A program made the translations under genes and the position numbers. The notes beneath the pieces are model-generated. The model saw nothing but the letters and a program-made list of their open reading frames with translations, made no database searches and was not told the origin of the DNA. A stretch of DNA of 45,283 bases from Alcaligenaceae bacterium (GTDB lineage Bacteria; Pseudomonadota; Gammaproteobacteria; Burkholderiales; Burkholderiaceae_B), in the NCBI GenBank assembly GCA_029267315.1, contig JAJUJD010000007.1, positions 1-45,283 on the forward strand, given 5' to 3'. How positions within the stretch are numbered: position 1 is the stretch's first letter; each line of letters opens with the position of its first letter. This document shows positions 1-7,145 of this stretch, piece after piece.

Positions 1-78
1 ATCCCGAACAGGACCGTGAAACGCCTTTGCGCCGATGATAGTGGACGGACGTCTGTGAAAGTAGGTCATCGTCAGGCA
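1..78 (+). rRNA. rrf: 5S ribosomal RNA, 3' part
   Basis: The first bases carry the 3' two thirds of a 5S rRNA. The segments ATCCCGAAC, GTGAAACG, GCCGATGATAGT and GTGAAAGTAGGTCATCG fall in the usual order, and GTCAGGC at 71-77 is the 3' strand of helix I. The 5' part lies outside the window. A rho-independent terminator follows at once, so this is the end of an rrn operon. The mature 3' end is placed by eye, within a few nucleotides. Confidence 0.93.
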
Positions 79-88
79 CTTATACCGC

Positions 89-121
89 AAAACCCCACCC
101 GAGATCCTCGGGTGGGGTTTT
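89..121 (+). terminator. rrn operon rho-independent terminator
   Basis: A perfect 15-bp inverted repeat (89-103 with 107-121) has a 3-nt loop. The stem starts with AAAA and ends with TTTT, so the hairpin contains its own U tract. It follows the 5S rRNA by about ten bases. The next coding sequence has its ribosome binding site only 7 nt downstream. Confidence 0.93.
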
Positions 122-140
122 GTCTTTGGAAGGACGCAAA

Positions 141-1169
141 GTGAGTGTAAAAGTCGTTCGTCTTGACCTGTGGATTGACCCTTGCTTCGACCAGCTGATT
201 GGAGAGCAGCCAGGGATGGAACTGTCCATCATGAAGCTCTCCGACCCGCCCGAAGAAAATTGGAAGAAGCTGGCAGAGGCAGACATCTACCATGTCTCCG
301 CAGCCAAAGACGAAGTCCCGCTCATCTATCAAGTTACGAGCGAACTCCTTTCACGCTTCCCCAGGCTTAAAGTTGTATCCAGCACGGGCTCTGGCTACGA
401 TACGATCGATGTCAAGGCATGCTCGAACGCGGCTGTCCTTGTCGTGAATCAGGCCGGTGGCAACGCAGTGTCCGTAGCTGAACATGCTATCGGTCTGCTT
501 CTAAGCCTAACGCACCGCATTACTGAGTCTGATCGCGTTCTACGCAACGGTGCGGACGTGAGTCGTGAAAGTTTGATGGGGCACGAGCTTTCCGGCAAGG
601 TAATTGGCCTTGTTGGAATTGGCCAGATAGGCTCACGCATGGCCACGCTAGCCAAAGCCTTTGGCATGCAGGTGCTCGCTTATGACCCTTACGTCGACGA
701 CGTAGAAGTGATGCGCCGAGGGGCGCGGCCGGCTAGTCTGGAAGCGGTGCTCTGCGAAAGTGACGTGGTGAGCCTGCACTGTCCCCTTACCCCTGAAACG
801 CTGAGCATGGTCGGTGCAAGCGAATTCGCTTCCATGAAGGCTGGCGCGTATTTTGTTTCCACGGCGCGCGGTGGCGTACACGATGAAGTGGCGCTGTACG
901 AGGCACTGCGCAGCGGTCACTTGGCAGGAGCCGGGCTTGATGTCTGGTCAGTGGAGCCCCCGCCCGCGGACCACCCACTCCTTTCTTTACCCAATGTGGT
1001 TGCAACATTTCATACGGCCGGAGTTACTCAAGAAGGGCGTACTAACGTGGCTCGTGTGGGTGCCCTTCAGATTATTGATATTGCCGCCGGCTCAATACCG
1101 CTCCGCATGATCAACCCTGAAGTGGCCGACCAAGCGCTGCAGGCATTCAGGAAAATAACTGCGCAGTAA
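141..1169 (+). CDS. D-isomer-specific 2-hydroxyacid dehydrogenase (SerA/GyaR-like)
   Basis: NAD(P)-dependent oxidoreductase of the D-2-hydroxyacid dehydrogenase family, 342 residues, cytoplasmic. It shows the split catalytic domain and a central Rossmann fold with GIGQIG at about 159-164. The family catalytic triad is visible: Arg243 in STARGG, Glu272 in WSVEPP and His291 in TFHTAG. The substrate cannot be read from sequence; hydroxypyruvate, glyoxylate and phosphoglycerate are all possible. It is shorter than an ACT-domain SerA, so a serine-pathway role is doubtful. I chose GTG at 141 because GGAAGGA lies six bases upstream. A longer TTG start at 120 would begin inside the terminator hairpin. 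The gene follows the rrn terminator with almost no room for its own promoter. Confidence 0.9.
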   Translation: MSVKVVRLDLWIDPCFDQLIGEQPGMELSIMKLSDPPEENWKKLAEADIYHVSAAKDEVPLIYQVTSELLSRFPRLKVVSSTGSGYDTIDVKACSNAAVLVVNQAGGNAVSVAEHAIGLLLSLTHRITESDRVLRNGADVSRESLMGHELSGKVIGLVGIGQIGSRMATLAKAFGMQVLAYDPYVDDVEVMRRGARPASLEAVLCESDVVSLHCPLTPETLSMVGASEFASMKAGAYFVSTARGGVHDEVALYEALRSGHLAGAGLDVWSVEPPPADHPLLSLPNVVATFHTAGVTQEGRTNVARVGALQIIDIAAGSIPLRMINPEVADQALQAFRKITAQ

Positions 1170-1252
1170 GACCCTGGTCTGCTCGGACTGCTTCTACTGT
1201 TGAGCCGACCTCAGGCGGGGGGGTGCCACGCCTGAGCTCATGGGCATACAAC

Positions 1253-1570
1253 TCATTCTGATGAGCCGCCCCGCTCGCCGGGGGAAATACCTCCACGAGC
1301 ATTCTTTGCCTCGAAGTCTCCACTTCCCAGTACTATCACTCCCTCTGCCGTGGGGGTGACGGTGGCCGTGCGGGCGGCCGACACAATTTGATCGCGACCA
1401 TTTTCAAATGCTTCGAGCAGGGCATTCGCCGTCCCGTCCCGAGCCTCAAAGGCTTGCAGTAAGGCATCTCCGGAAATTTCGAACTTTCTTTGTTGGCCTC
1501 CTTCATCCAGTGTGAAGCGAATGCATCCGTCCTCATACTTGGCCTGCGTCTGCTTGGCAAACTCACCCAT
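1253..1570 (-). CDS. small DUF1488-like protein
   Basis: A 105-residue soluble protein with no signal peptide or membrane segment. Residues about 15-65 (IRFTLDEGG, then KFEISGDALLQAFEA, then LLEAFENGRDQIVSAA) follow the pattern of the DUF1488/YrdB family: a short beta strand, an IS-x-x-AL helix start, then a helix with a charged xxRxxI segment. The family has no established function. The tail is Gly/Ser-rich and looks disordered. The start is good, with AAGGAG a few bases upstream of ATG. It is monocistronic, convergent with the dehydrogenase and separated from the gene upstream by about 170 bp in which I see no further gene. The family call is by eye. Confidence 0.65.
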   Translation of the reverse strand: MGEFAKQTQAKYEDGCIRFTLDEGGQQRKFEISGDALLQAFEARDGTANALLEAFENGRDQIVSAARTATVTPTAEGVIVLGSGDFEAKNARGGISPGERGGSSE

Positions 1571-1740
1571 TTCCTACTCCTTCTCTTGATAAATTTCGCG
1601 TGTCGGAATTAAGAGGCAATGGTCATGCCGGGCACTCCCGGTGGGTGATGTGCACGTATGACACTGTATGCGGTGAAGGGCTTCCCGGATCAGGCTCCAA
1701 CTGTCCGACCGTTTGACCGCGTCCTTTGGCCATCGCGGAG

Positions 1741-2382
1741 TCAGTGAATGTTTCCGCCGTAGACAAACTTCGGCATGCTCCATCCGTATCGGAGCGCCAA
1801 CAAGCGCAGGGTAAGGCCAAATAACATGGCGACGCCCATCACCAGGTCATGATCCAGGTCGAAATTCAGACCCGTGATATACAACAGGCCGGTAAGAATA
1901 GACACCGTCGCATATAGCTCGGCGCGAAAAAGCAGTGGGATGCTGTTGCATAGAATGTCGCGTAGCACACCTCCCACACAACCGGTGATCATGCCCGACG
2001 CAACGACGACCACCAATGGCAGTTGCAGCCTCAGGGCAACATTGCAGCCAATAATGGTGAATACCACCAGCCCCACAGCATCCAGGAACAAGAAAATGTT
2101 GCGCAGCCGGTGCATGTAACGGGCGACGGCGATCGTGAACAGGGCGGCGCCACCGGTCAGCAGGAGATAGGACGGATGCTGAACCCAGGTCAGGGGCTGG
2201 TTCCCCAATAAGACGTCGCGCACTGAACCTCCCCCCAGGGCTGTCACGCATCCGAGCAGGCACACCCCCACCCAGTCCATCTCGCGCTTGCCTGCAGCCA
2301 GCGCGGCGGTCATGGCTTCAGCAACGATGGCAATAAGGAAAAGAGTCTGCAGGAGGGCGGTGGTTTCGAAGCTGCCGAACAT
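1741..2382 (-). CDS. TRIC-type (UPF0126/YadS-YicG family) cation channel protein
   Basis: Inner-membrane protein of 213 residues with about seven hydrophobic helices. It has the internal duplication typical of the bacterial TRIC/UPF0126 family: each half holds a glycine-rich kink followed by RD, ALGGGSVRD at about 48-56 and GCVGGVLRD in the second half. Prokaryotic members form trimeric potassium-permeable channels; the physiological role in bacteria is not settled. Length is normal. It is transcribed divergently from the regulator that starts at 2590, across a gap of about 207 bp, but nothing shows that the two are functionally linked. Confidence 0.88.
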   Translation of the reverse strand: MFGSFETTALLQTLFLIAIVAEAMTAALAAGKREMDWVGVCLLGCVTALGGGSVRDVLLGNQPLTWVQHPSYLLLTGGAALFTIAVARYMHRLRNIFLFLDAVGLVVFTIIGCNVALRLQLPLVVVVASGMITGCVGGVLRDILCNSIPLLFRAELYATVSILTGLLYITGLNFDLDHDLVMGVAMLFGLTLRLLALRYGWSMPKFVYGGNIH

Positions 2383-2589
2383 AAGGGGATGATATATCAG
2401 CTAGGTGCTGAGTCGTCGTAGAACTTGCCGATGCTGAGCAGGTGGAAAATTTGCGAGTGCCGTGTCAACGAGAACGTGCGAGCCGACTTGCGCCTTTTAC
2501 GAATTGCTGACTCCCGGCGAGTTAAGCATGATTGGGTTCCCGGTCGACCACACATTGCAGAAAGAAAAATGAATAACACAGGAGGAGGT

Positions 2590-3414
2590 ATGAGAGAGCG
2601 TCTCGACTGCGCGGTTTTGCTGACCGAATGCACAGTGGCTTGGGCAGAAGCAATCCTTGGGCAACATGCAGGAGGCCGCCTGCATCTTCACGCGCTAGAT
2701 GAAATCGTCAAAATCGACGCCGAAGGGTCAACCCAGGTGTTGTCCGGTATGAACATGGCTTTGCGGCGGTTTGATGCGTGCATTCTTCCCGTCTCGCCAG
2801 CCAGTTTGTCATGGGCACGCATTTCTCTTTCTCAAGGTTTGGGGAGTTTGCATACACCGGTGATTGTGCTGGCTCACGAACTGTCCACCGCCGGGCTTTA
2901 CGACCTGCATCAGTTGGGCGTGGCGGACTTTCTCCGCACGCCGTTCTGCAGCCATGAGGCACGCCTGCGAATAGAGCGTTTGCTCGACGAGCGGCGCAGT
3001 TTAAAAACATCACATGAACCGGGGCATATGGTTTCGGAAGCGGGGCAAAGCGCTGCATTGTCACGCGGGAAAAGGCATCCCTACAGTATGGTGGCAACTG
3101 AAGATACCCACGGCGATCTCGAAGCATATGCCATTGCTGCCGCATCCCGGTCTTCTTCGGCAAGCGAGTCCTTCCAGGAAGCCAAGCGACGGGTCATTGA
3201 ACGATTTGAGCGGGCTTACATCAATGCCGCGTTGGGCAGGCACGGGGGGAATATCGCCATGGCTGCCCGAGCAGCGAAGAAGCATCGCCGAGCCTTTTGG
3301 GCGCTCATGCGCAAGCATGAAATTTCGGCCGAACCCTACCGGCTGCGGGGGCTTGAATTCTCAACAAGGTGCCGGGCCATCGCTGCAGAACGCGCGCAAA
3401 CCGGCCACGCGTAA
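2590..3414 (+). CDS. orphan transcriptional regulator: degenerate receiver plus Fis-type HTH
   Basis: Probable DNA-binding regulator of 274 residues. The N-terminal 130 residues look like a receiver fold that lost its chemistry: the strand normally carrying the phospho-acceptor Asp reads FDACILPVS, and the usual LxKPF element reads LRTPFCSHEA. A polar linker follows, then a Fis/NtrC-type helix-turn-helix near 210-250 (ERAYINAALGRHGGNIAMAARAAKKHRRAFWALMRK in two overlapping parts). There is no AAA+ domain and no kinase gene nearby, so phosphorylation control is unlikely. I chose ATG 2590 because of the polypurine run at 2581-2588; ATG 2569 is possible, and the open frame extends to 2425. The target genes are unknown. 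Confidence 0.7.
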   Translation: MRERLDCAVLLTECTVAWAEAILGQHAGGRLHLHALDEIVKIDAEGSTQVLSGMNMALRRFDACILPVSPASLSWARISLSQGLGSLHTPVIVLAHELSTAGLYDLHQLGVADFLRTPFCSHEARLRIERLLDERRSLKTSHEPGHMVSEAGQSAALSRGKRHPYSMVATEDTHGDLEAYAIAAASRSSSASESFQEAKRRVIERFERAYINAALGRHGGNIAMAARAAKKHRRAFWALMRKHEISAEPYRLRGLEFSTRCRAIAAERAQTGHA

Positions 3415-3611
3415 TACGCCAGTAGGGCGCACCGTCCGTCAGGGCCTCTGAAGTGGAGGCTCTACGCATTTTTAGGATGGCCGAGCTCGCCATCGACGGT
3501 GCTTCTGCAGTATTAGGCTTTAAAAAGCGCGGTAGTTCCAACGTCCTTCAGCCTGAAAGCCTGCTTTCACTGGGAAGGGTAAAATCGGGTAAATCTACTG
3601 AAAGGAATGCC

Positions 3612-4688
3612 GTGAATTTCCCTGCTTTGAAAAACGACATCTTTTTGCGCGCTCTGCAGCGCGAGTCCGTGCCTTACACCCCCCTGTGGATGATGCGCCA
3701 GGCTGGGCGTTATCTTCCCGAATATAATGAAACGCGGGCCCGTGCCGGCTCATTCCTGGCGCTCGCTCAAAACCGCGAATATGCGTGCGAAGTCACGCTC
3801 CAGCCACTCGAGCGTTATGATCTCGACGCTGCGATTCTCTTCTCGGATATCCTCACCGTGCCTCACGCAATGGGGTTGGGTTTGGATTTCATCCAGGGTG
3901 AAGGGCCGCGCTTCGCGCATCCGGTACGCACTGAAGAAGATGTCGAAAAGCTTACCGTGCCCGACATGGCCCGCTTGCAGTATGTTTTCGACGCCGTCAC
4001 TCTGATCCGGCAGGAACTGAATGGGCGGGTGCCGCTTATTGGCTTTGCAGGCAGTCCCTGGACAATCGCCTGCTATATGGTGGAAGGGCAGGGCTCTTCG
4101 GACTACCGGCTGATCAAATCCATGCTTTATTCTAGGCCCGACCTTCTGCACCGTATTCTGCAGGTCAATGCCGATTCAACCGTTCAGTATCTGAACGCGC
4201 AAATCGAGGCGGGAGCGCAGGCCGTCATGATCTTCGACAGCTGGGGCGGCGTGCTGGCTAATGGTGCGTTCCAGGAATTCTCACTGGCGTATACACGGAA
4301 GGTGATTGAAGGCCTGAAACGCGAGCACGGCGGCGAGCGTGTTCCTGTCATCGCGTTCACAAAGGGTGGCGCTCTATGGGCTGAAGAGATCGCGGCCAGT
4401 GGTTGCGACGCGATGGGTTTGGACTGGACTGCCAGTCTGGGGCAGGTGCGGCAACGAGTGAATGATAGCGTTGCTCTACAGGGCAACCTCGACCCGAACG
4501 TGCTCTTCGCACCTGAAGCGGAAATTCGCGCCCAGGCACGCCGAGTCATTGACGATTTCGGTCCCGTAGGGAAAGGCGGTCATGTGTTCAATCTTGGCCA
4601 TGGAATCTCTCGTTTCACGCCCCCAGAAGCGGTCCTGGCCCTGGTAGACGAAGTTCACAGTTATAGCCGCCGCATGCATACTGAATAG
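3612..4688 (+). CDS. hemE: uroporphyrinogen decarboxylase
   Basis: Cytoplasmic enzyme of haem synthesis that decarboxylates the four acetate side chains of uroporphyrinogen III to give coproporphyrinogen III. At 358 residues it is full length. It has the N-terminal signature [13 protein letters not shown], with the substrate-binding arginines, then [31 protein letters not shown], the active-site loop FDSWGG, and NLGHG near the C-terminus. The start is GTG 3612, five or six bases after AAAGGA and matching the usual N-terminus (NFPALKND). The open frame runs upstream to 3453, but that extension does not look like the family. hemE next to priA is a common Burkholderiales order. Confidence 0.97.
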   Translation: MNFPALKNDIFLRALQRESVPYTPLWMMRQAGRYLPEYNETRARAGSFLALAQNREYACEVTLQPLERYDLDAAILFSDILTVPHAMGLGLDFIQGEGPRFAHPVRTEEDVEKLTVPDMARLQYVFDAVTLIRQELNGRVPLIGFAGSPWTIACYMVEGQGSSDYRLIKSMLYSRPDLLHRILQVNADSTVQYLNAQIEAGAQAVMIFDSWGGVLANGAFQEFSLAYTRKVIEGLKREHGGERVPVIAFTKGGALWAEEIAASGCDAMGLDWTASLGQVRQRVNDSVALQGNLDPNVLFAPEAEIRAQARRVIDDFGPVGKGGHVFNLGHGISRFTPPEAVLALVDEVHSYSRRMHTE

Positions 4689-4994
4689 TGTTGCAACTAC
4701 CCGGGATAACCCGGCTTGCAGAGCACCGTGAGTCATTGTTGTTCACACACTTACGGTGCTATGCAACATAGGCTTGAACTAGCGTGTCGGCGCGCTGTGT
4801 AGCTATAAATTGTTGAAAATAAAAAGAAAAAATGTATAGCCCTCGCGCTTTGCACATGATTCGTAAGAATGTGCTGAGTCCTTGTCCACGTTTTTCAGGA
4901 ATTCTCCCCAAAGTTATCCACAGGGAAGAGAAGGAAGTAAAGCAAACGATGGAAACGCAAGCTGTTCCGGCGAGAACCGAGAATTTCCTTTAAG
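4689..4994. other. hemE-priA intergenic region with hairpin, AT-rich tract and DnaA box
   Basis: The longest gene-free stretch here (306 bp). From left to right it holds: a large hairpin at 4716-4766 (TTGCA then AGCACCGT, pairing with ACGGTGCT then TGCAA, loop 23 nt, no T-run); an AT-rich tract at about 4803-4840; a weak DnaA-box-like TTGTCCACG at 4882-4890; a perfect TTATCCACA at 4914-4922; and a 14-codon frame at 4949-4993 ending one base before the priA start. I see no convincing sigma-70 promoter, although TATAAA at 4804 could be a -10. Confidence 0.6.
4914..4922 (+). other. DnaA box (perfect consensus)
   Basis: TTATCCACA matches the DnaA-box consensus exactly. A second site with two mismatches (TTGTCCACG) lies 32 bp upstream, start to start. 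It sits about 80 bp before priA. One strong box suggests regulation of priA or a DnaA-titrating site more than a working origin. Confidence 0.65.
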
Positions 4995-7145
4995 TTGGGT
5001 TTCGTGAATTCGTCAGAATCATCAGCTTCTATATCCGCGGCGGAGTCTACGCAAATCGGTCAAATATTTGTCCGAGTCGCCATAGATGTGCCGTTGCCTG
5101 GCCTTTTTGATTACCGCAGTGCACAAGACGTTGAGGTCGGACATCGAGTGATCGTGCCGTTCGGAAGGCGGCAGATGGTCGGCCTGGTTGTCTCTGTCGG
5201 GGAGCCGCCATTGGTCCCCGCGGAACAATGCCGCGATGTGGTTATGGTGCTGGACGACCTTCCGCCCATGCCCGAATCCTGGTTGCGGATGATGCGTTTC
5301 GCCTCCAGTTATTATCAGCGCCCTTTGGGAGAGGTTGTGATGCCGGCCCTGCCACCGCCGCTGCGGAAGGTAGCGGCATATACGGGGAAACGTGCATCTG
5401 GAGGGCCGATCGCGCGGCTGGAGCGGAGACGCAAGAAGCAAAGCAACGCCCACGCCAAAGAGATTGAATGCGCATGCTCAGGCTCCTCTGAATCGGACAC
5501 CTGCCCCCAACTGAACCACGACCAAATTGCGGCTGTAGAGCAAATCTCCGCCATACAGGGCCACGGTGTGGTGCTGCTGCGCGGGGTCACCGGGAGCGGC
5601 AAGACGGAAGTCTATCTGCACGCCGCCAGGAAAGCGCTCGACGAAGGCAAACAGGTGTTGTTTTTGGTGCCCGAGATTAACCTCACTCCACAGTTGGAGT
5701 CCGCCTTGCGTCGGCGCTTCTCCAGAGGTGGCTCCGGGGCAGAGCTGGCAGTTCTTCACAGCGGGCTTTCAGATGGCGAGCGTCTTGAGTCATGGTTGCG
5801 GGCATACTCGGGCGAAGCCCGCGTACTGCTGGGAACTCGAATGGCGGTAACCGTGCCTATGCCTGATCTGGGCCTGATTATCGTCGACGAGGAACACGAC
5901 GCCTCGTACAAACAGCAGGATGGTTTGCGTTATTCCGCACGAGACCTTGCTGTATGGCGCGGTCACGATGAGGGCGTGCCCGTCGTGCTTGGGTCCGCAA
6001 CGCCTTCCCTGGAGTCCTGGAATCATGCTTTACAGGGGCGCTACAGCGAAGTGGTATTGAACCGGCGGGCGCGCGAGGTCGCATTACCAGTCGTGCGCAT
6101 GGTGGACACTCGCCGAATGCGCCTGGAACAGGGTTTCAGTCCTCAGGTATTGGAAGCCATGGAGGAGCGACTACAGCAGGGTGAACAGGTACTAGTGTTC
6201 ATCAACCGACGCGGGTACGCGCCCGTGCTGAGCTGCACTTCTTGCGGGTGGGTGAGTCAGTGCTCGCGCTGCACTGCCTATACGGTGTTGCATCGAGCGC
6301 GAACCGGCTTACATCGTCTCCAATGCCATCACTGCGGGGGGTACGCCCGAGTGCCGCGGGCCTGTCCCGACTGTGGAGATCAGGACCTCAAGCCCATGGG
6401 GCGCGGTACCCAACGCATTGAGGAGATTCTTGCAGAGCGCTTCCCCGACGCACGCATTGCCCGTATTGATGCCGACTCCACACGTATCAAGGGAAGTGCC
6501 GAGCGCTTGTTTGCCCAGGTACATAGCGGAGAGGTAGACATTCTGGTCGGAACGCAGATGGTGGCCAAAGGGCATGATTTCGCCAATTTAGGCTTGGTAG
6601 CCGTTCTGAATGCAGACTCCATGCTGTTCGCTCACGATTTTCGTGCACCTGAACGTCTGTTTGCCCAGTTGATGCAGGTATCAGGCAGGGCGGGGCGGCA
6701 TAAGGAAGGTGGGGTCGTAATGCTGCAGACAGACTACCCGGACCAACCGGTTTACCGCGCCCTGCAAAAACATGATTACCCGGGTTTCGCCCGATATGCG
6801 CTGGATGAGCGGCGATCGCTTGGCTTGCCTCCTTTCGCATACCAGGCCCTGCTAATGGCAGAGGGCCGTGAACTGGCCCAGGCCCTGGAATTTCTTCAGG
6901 CGGCGCGAGGGCTGCCGGAACAGAACTCTGCTGCGTACACAACGCATGAGCACATAATGCTGTATGACCCTGTTCCCTTGCGGGTAGTACGAGTCGCTAA
7001 CGTAGAACGGGCACAGTTACTGGTTGAAAGCCAGAGCCGGCCCGCCTTGCAACGCTTTCTCGCGCAGTGGAGCGAAGATCTGTTCACCCTCGGGCGAGAA
7101 GGGCGGGTACGGTATAGTCTGGAAGTCGATCCCTTCGAAATCTGA
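4995..7145 (+). CDS. priA: primosomal replication-restart helicase PriA
   Basis: Superfamily 2 3'-5' helicase that recognises stalled forks and reloads DnaB. At 716 residues it is normal for the family. In order: N-terminal 3'-DNA-binding domain (VAIDVPLPGLFDYR), Walker A GVTGSGKTE (Lys203), DEEH box (298-301), GSATPSLESW motif, and a zinc-binding insertion with paired cysteines (SCTSCGWVSQCSRC, CHHCGG, CPDCG). Then come VGTQMVAKGHDF and QVSGRAGR, and a C-terminal domain. The region between the DNA-binding and helicase domains is lysine/arginine-rich. The start is uncertain: TTG 4995 or GTG 5004, neither with a strong ribosome binding site. The stop overlaps the rep start (TGATG), so the two helicases are translationally coupled. 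Confidence 0.96.
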   Translation: MGFVNSSESSASISAAESTQIGQIFVRVAIDVPLPGLFDYRSAQDVEVGHRVIVPFGRRQMVGLVVSVGEPPLVPAEQCRDVVMVLDDLPPMPESWLRMMRFASSYYQRPLGEVVMPALPPPLRKVAAYTGKRASGGPIARLERRRKKQSNAHAKEIECACSGSSESDTCPQLNHDQIAAVEQISAIQGHGVVLLRGVTGSGKTEVYLHAARKALDEGKQVLFLVPEINLTPQLESALRRRFSRGGSGAELAVLHSGLSDGERLESWLRAYSGEARVLLGTRMAVTVPMPDLGLIIVDEEHDASYKQQDGLRYSARDLAVWRGHDEGVPVVLGSATPSLESWNHALQGRYSEVVLNRRAREVALPVVRMVDTRRMRLEQGFSPQVLEAMEERLQQGEQVLVFINRRGYAPVLSCTSCGWVSQCSRCTAYTVLHRARTGLHRLQCHHCGGYARVPRACPDCGDQDLKPMGRGTQRIEEILAERFPDARIARIDADSTRIKGSAERLFAQVHSGEVDILVGTQMVAKGHDFANLGLVAVLNADSMLFAHDFRAPERLFAQLMQVSGRAGRHKEGGVVMLQTDYPDQPVYRALQKHDYPGFARYALDERRSLGLPPFAYQALLMAEGRELAQALEFLQAARGLPEQNSAAYTTHEHIMLYDPVPLRVVRVANVERAQLLVESQSRPALQRFLAQWSEDLFTLGREGRVRYSLEVDPFEI

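Noticed and set aside
1574-1783. Small minus-strand open frame between the DUF1488-like and TRIC genes
   Set aside because: It overlaps the 3' end of the TRIC gene, has no ribosome binding site and its translation looks random.
3453-3611. N-terminal extension of HemE by 53 codons
   Set aside because: The extension does not resemble the family; the GTG at 3612 has a good ribosome binding site and gives the normal length.
4803-4922. Chromosomal origin of replication
   Set aside because: Only one perfect DnaA box and one weak one, and no dnaA, dnaN, gyrB, rpmH or parAB nearby. Kept only as a finding to check.
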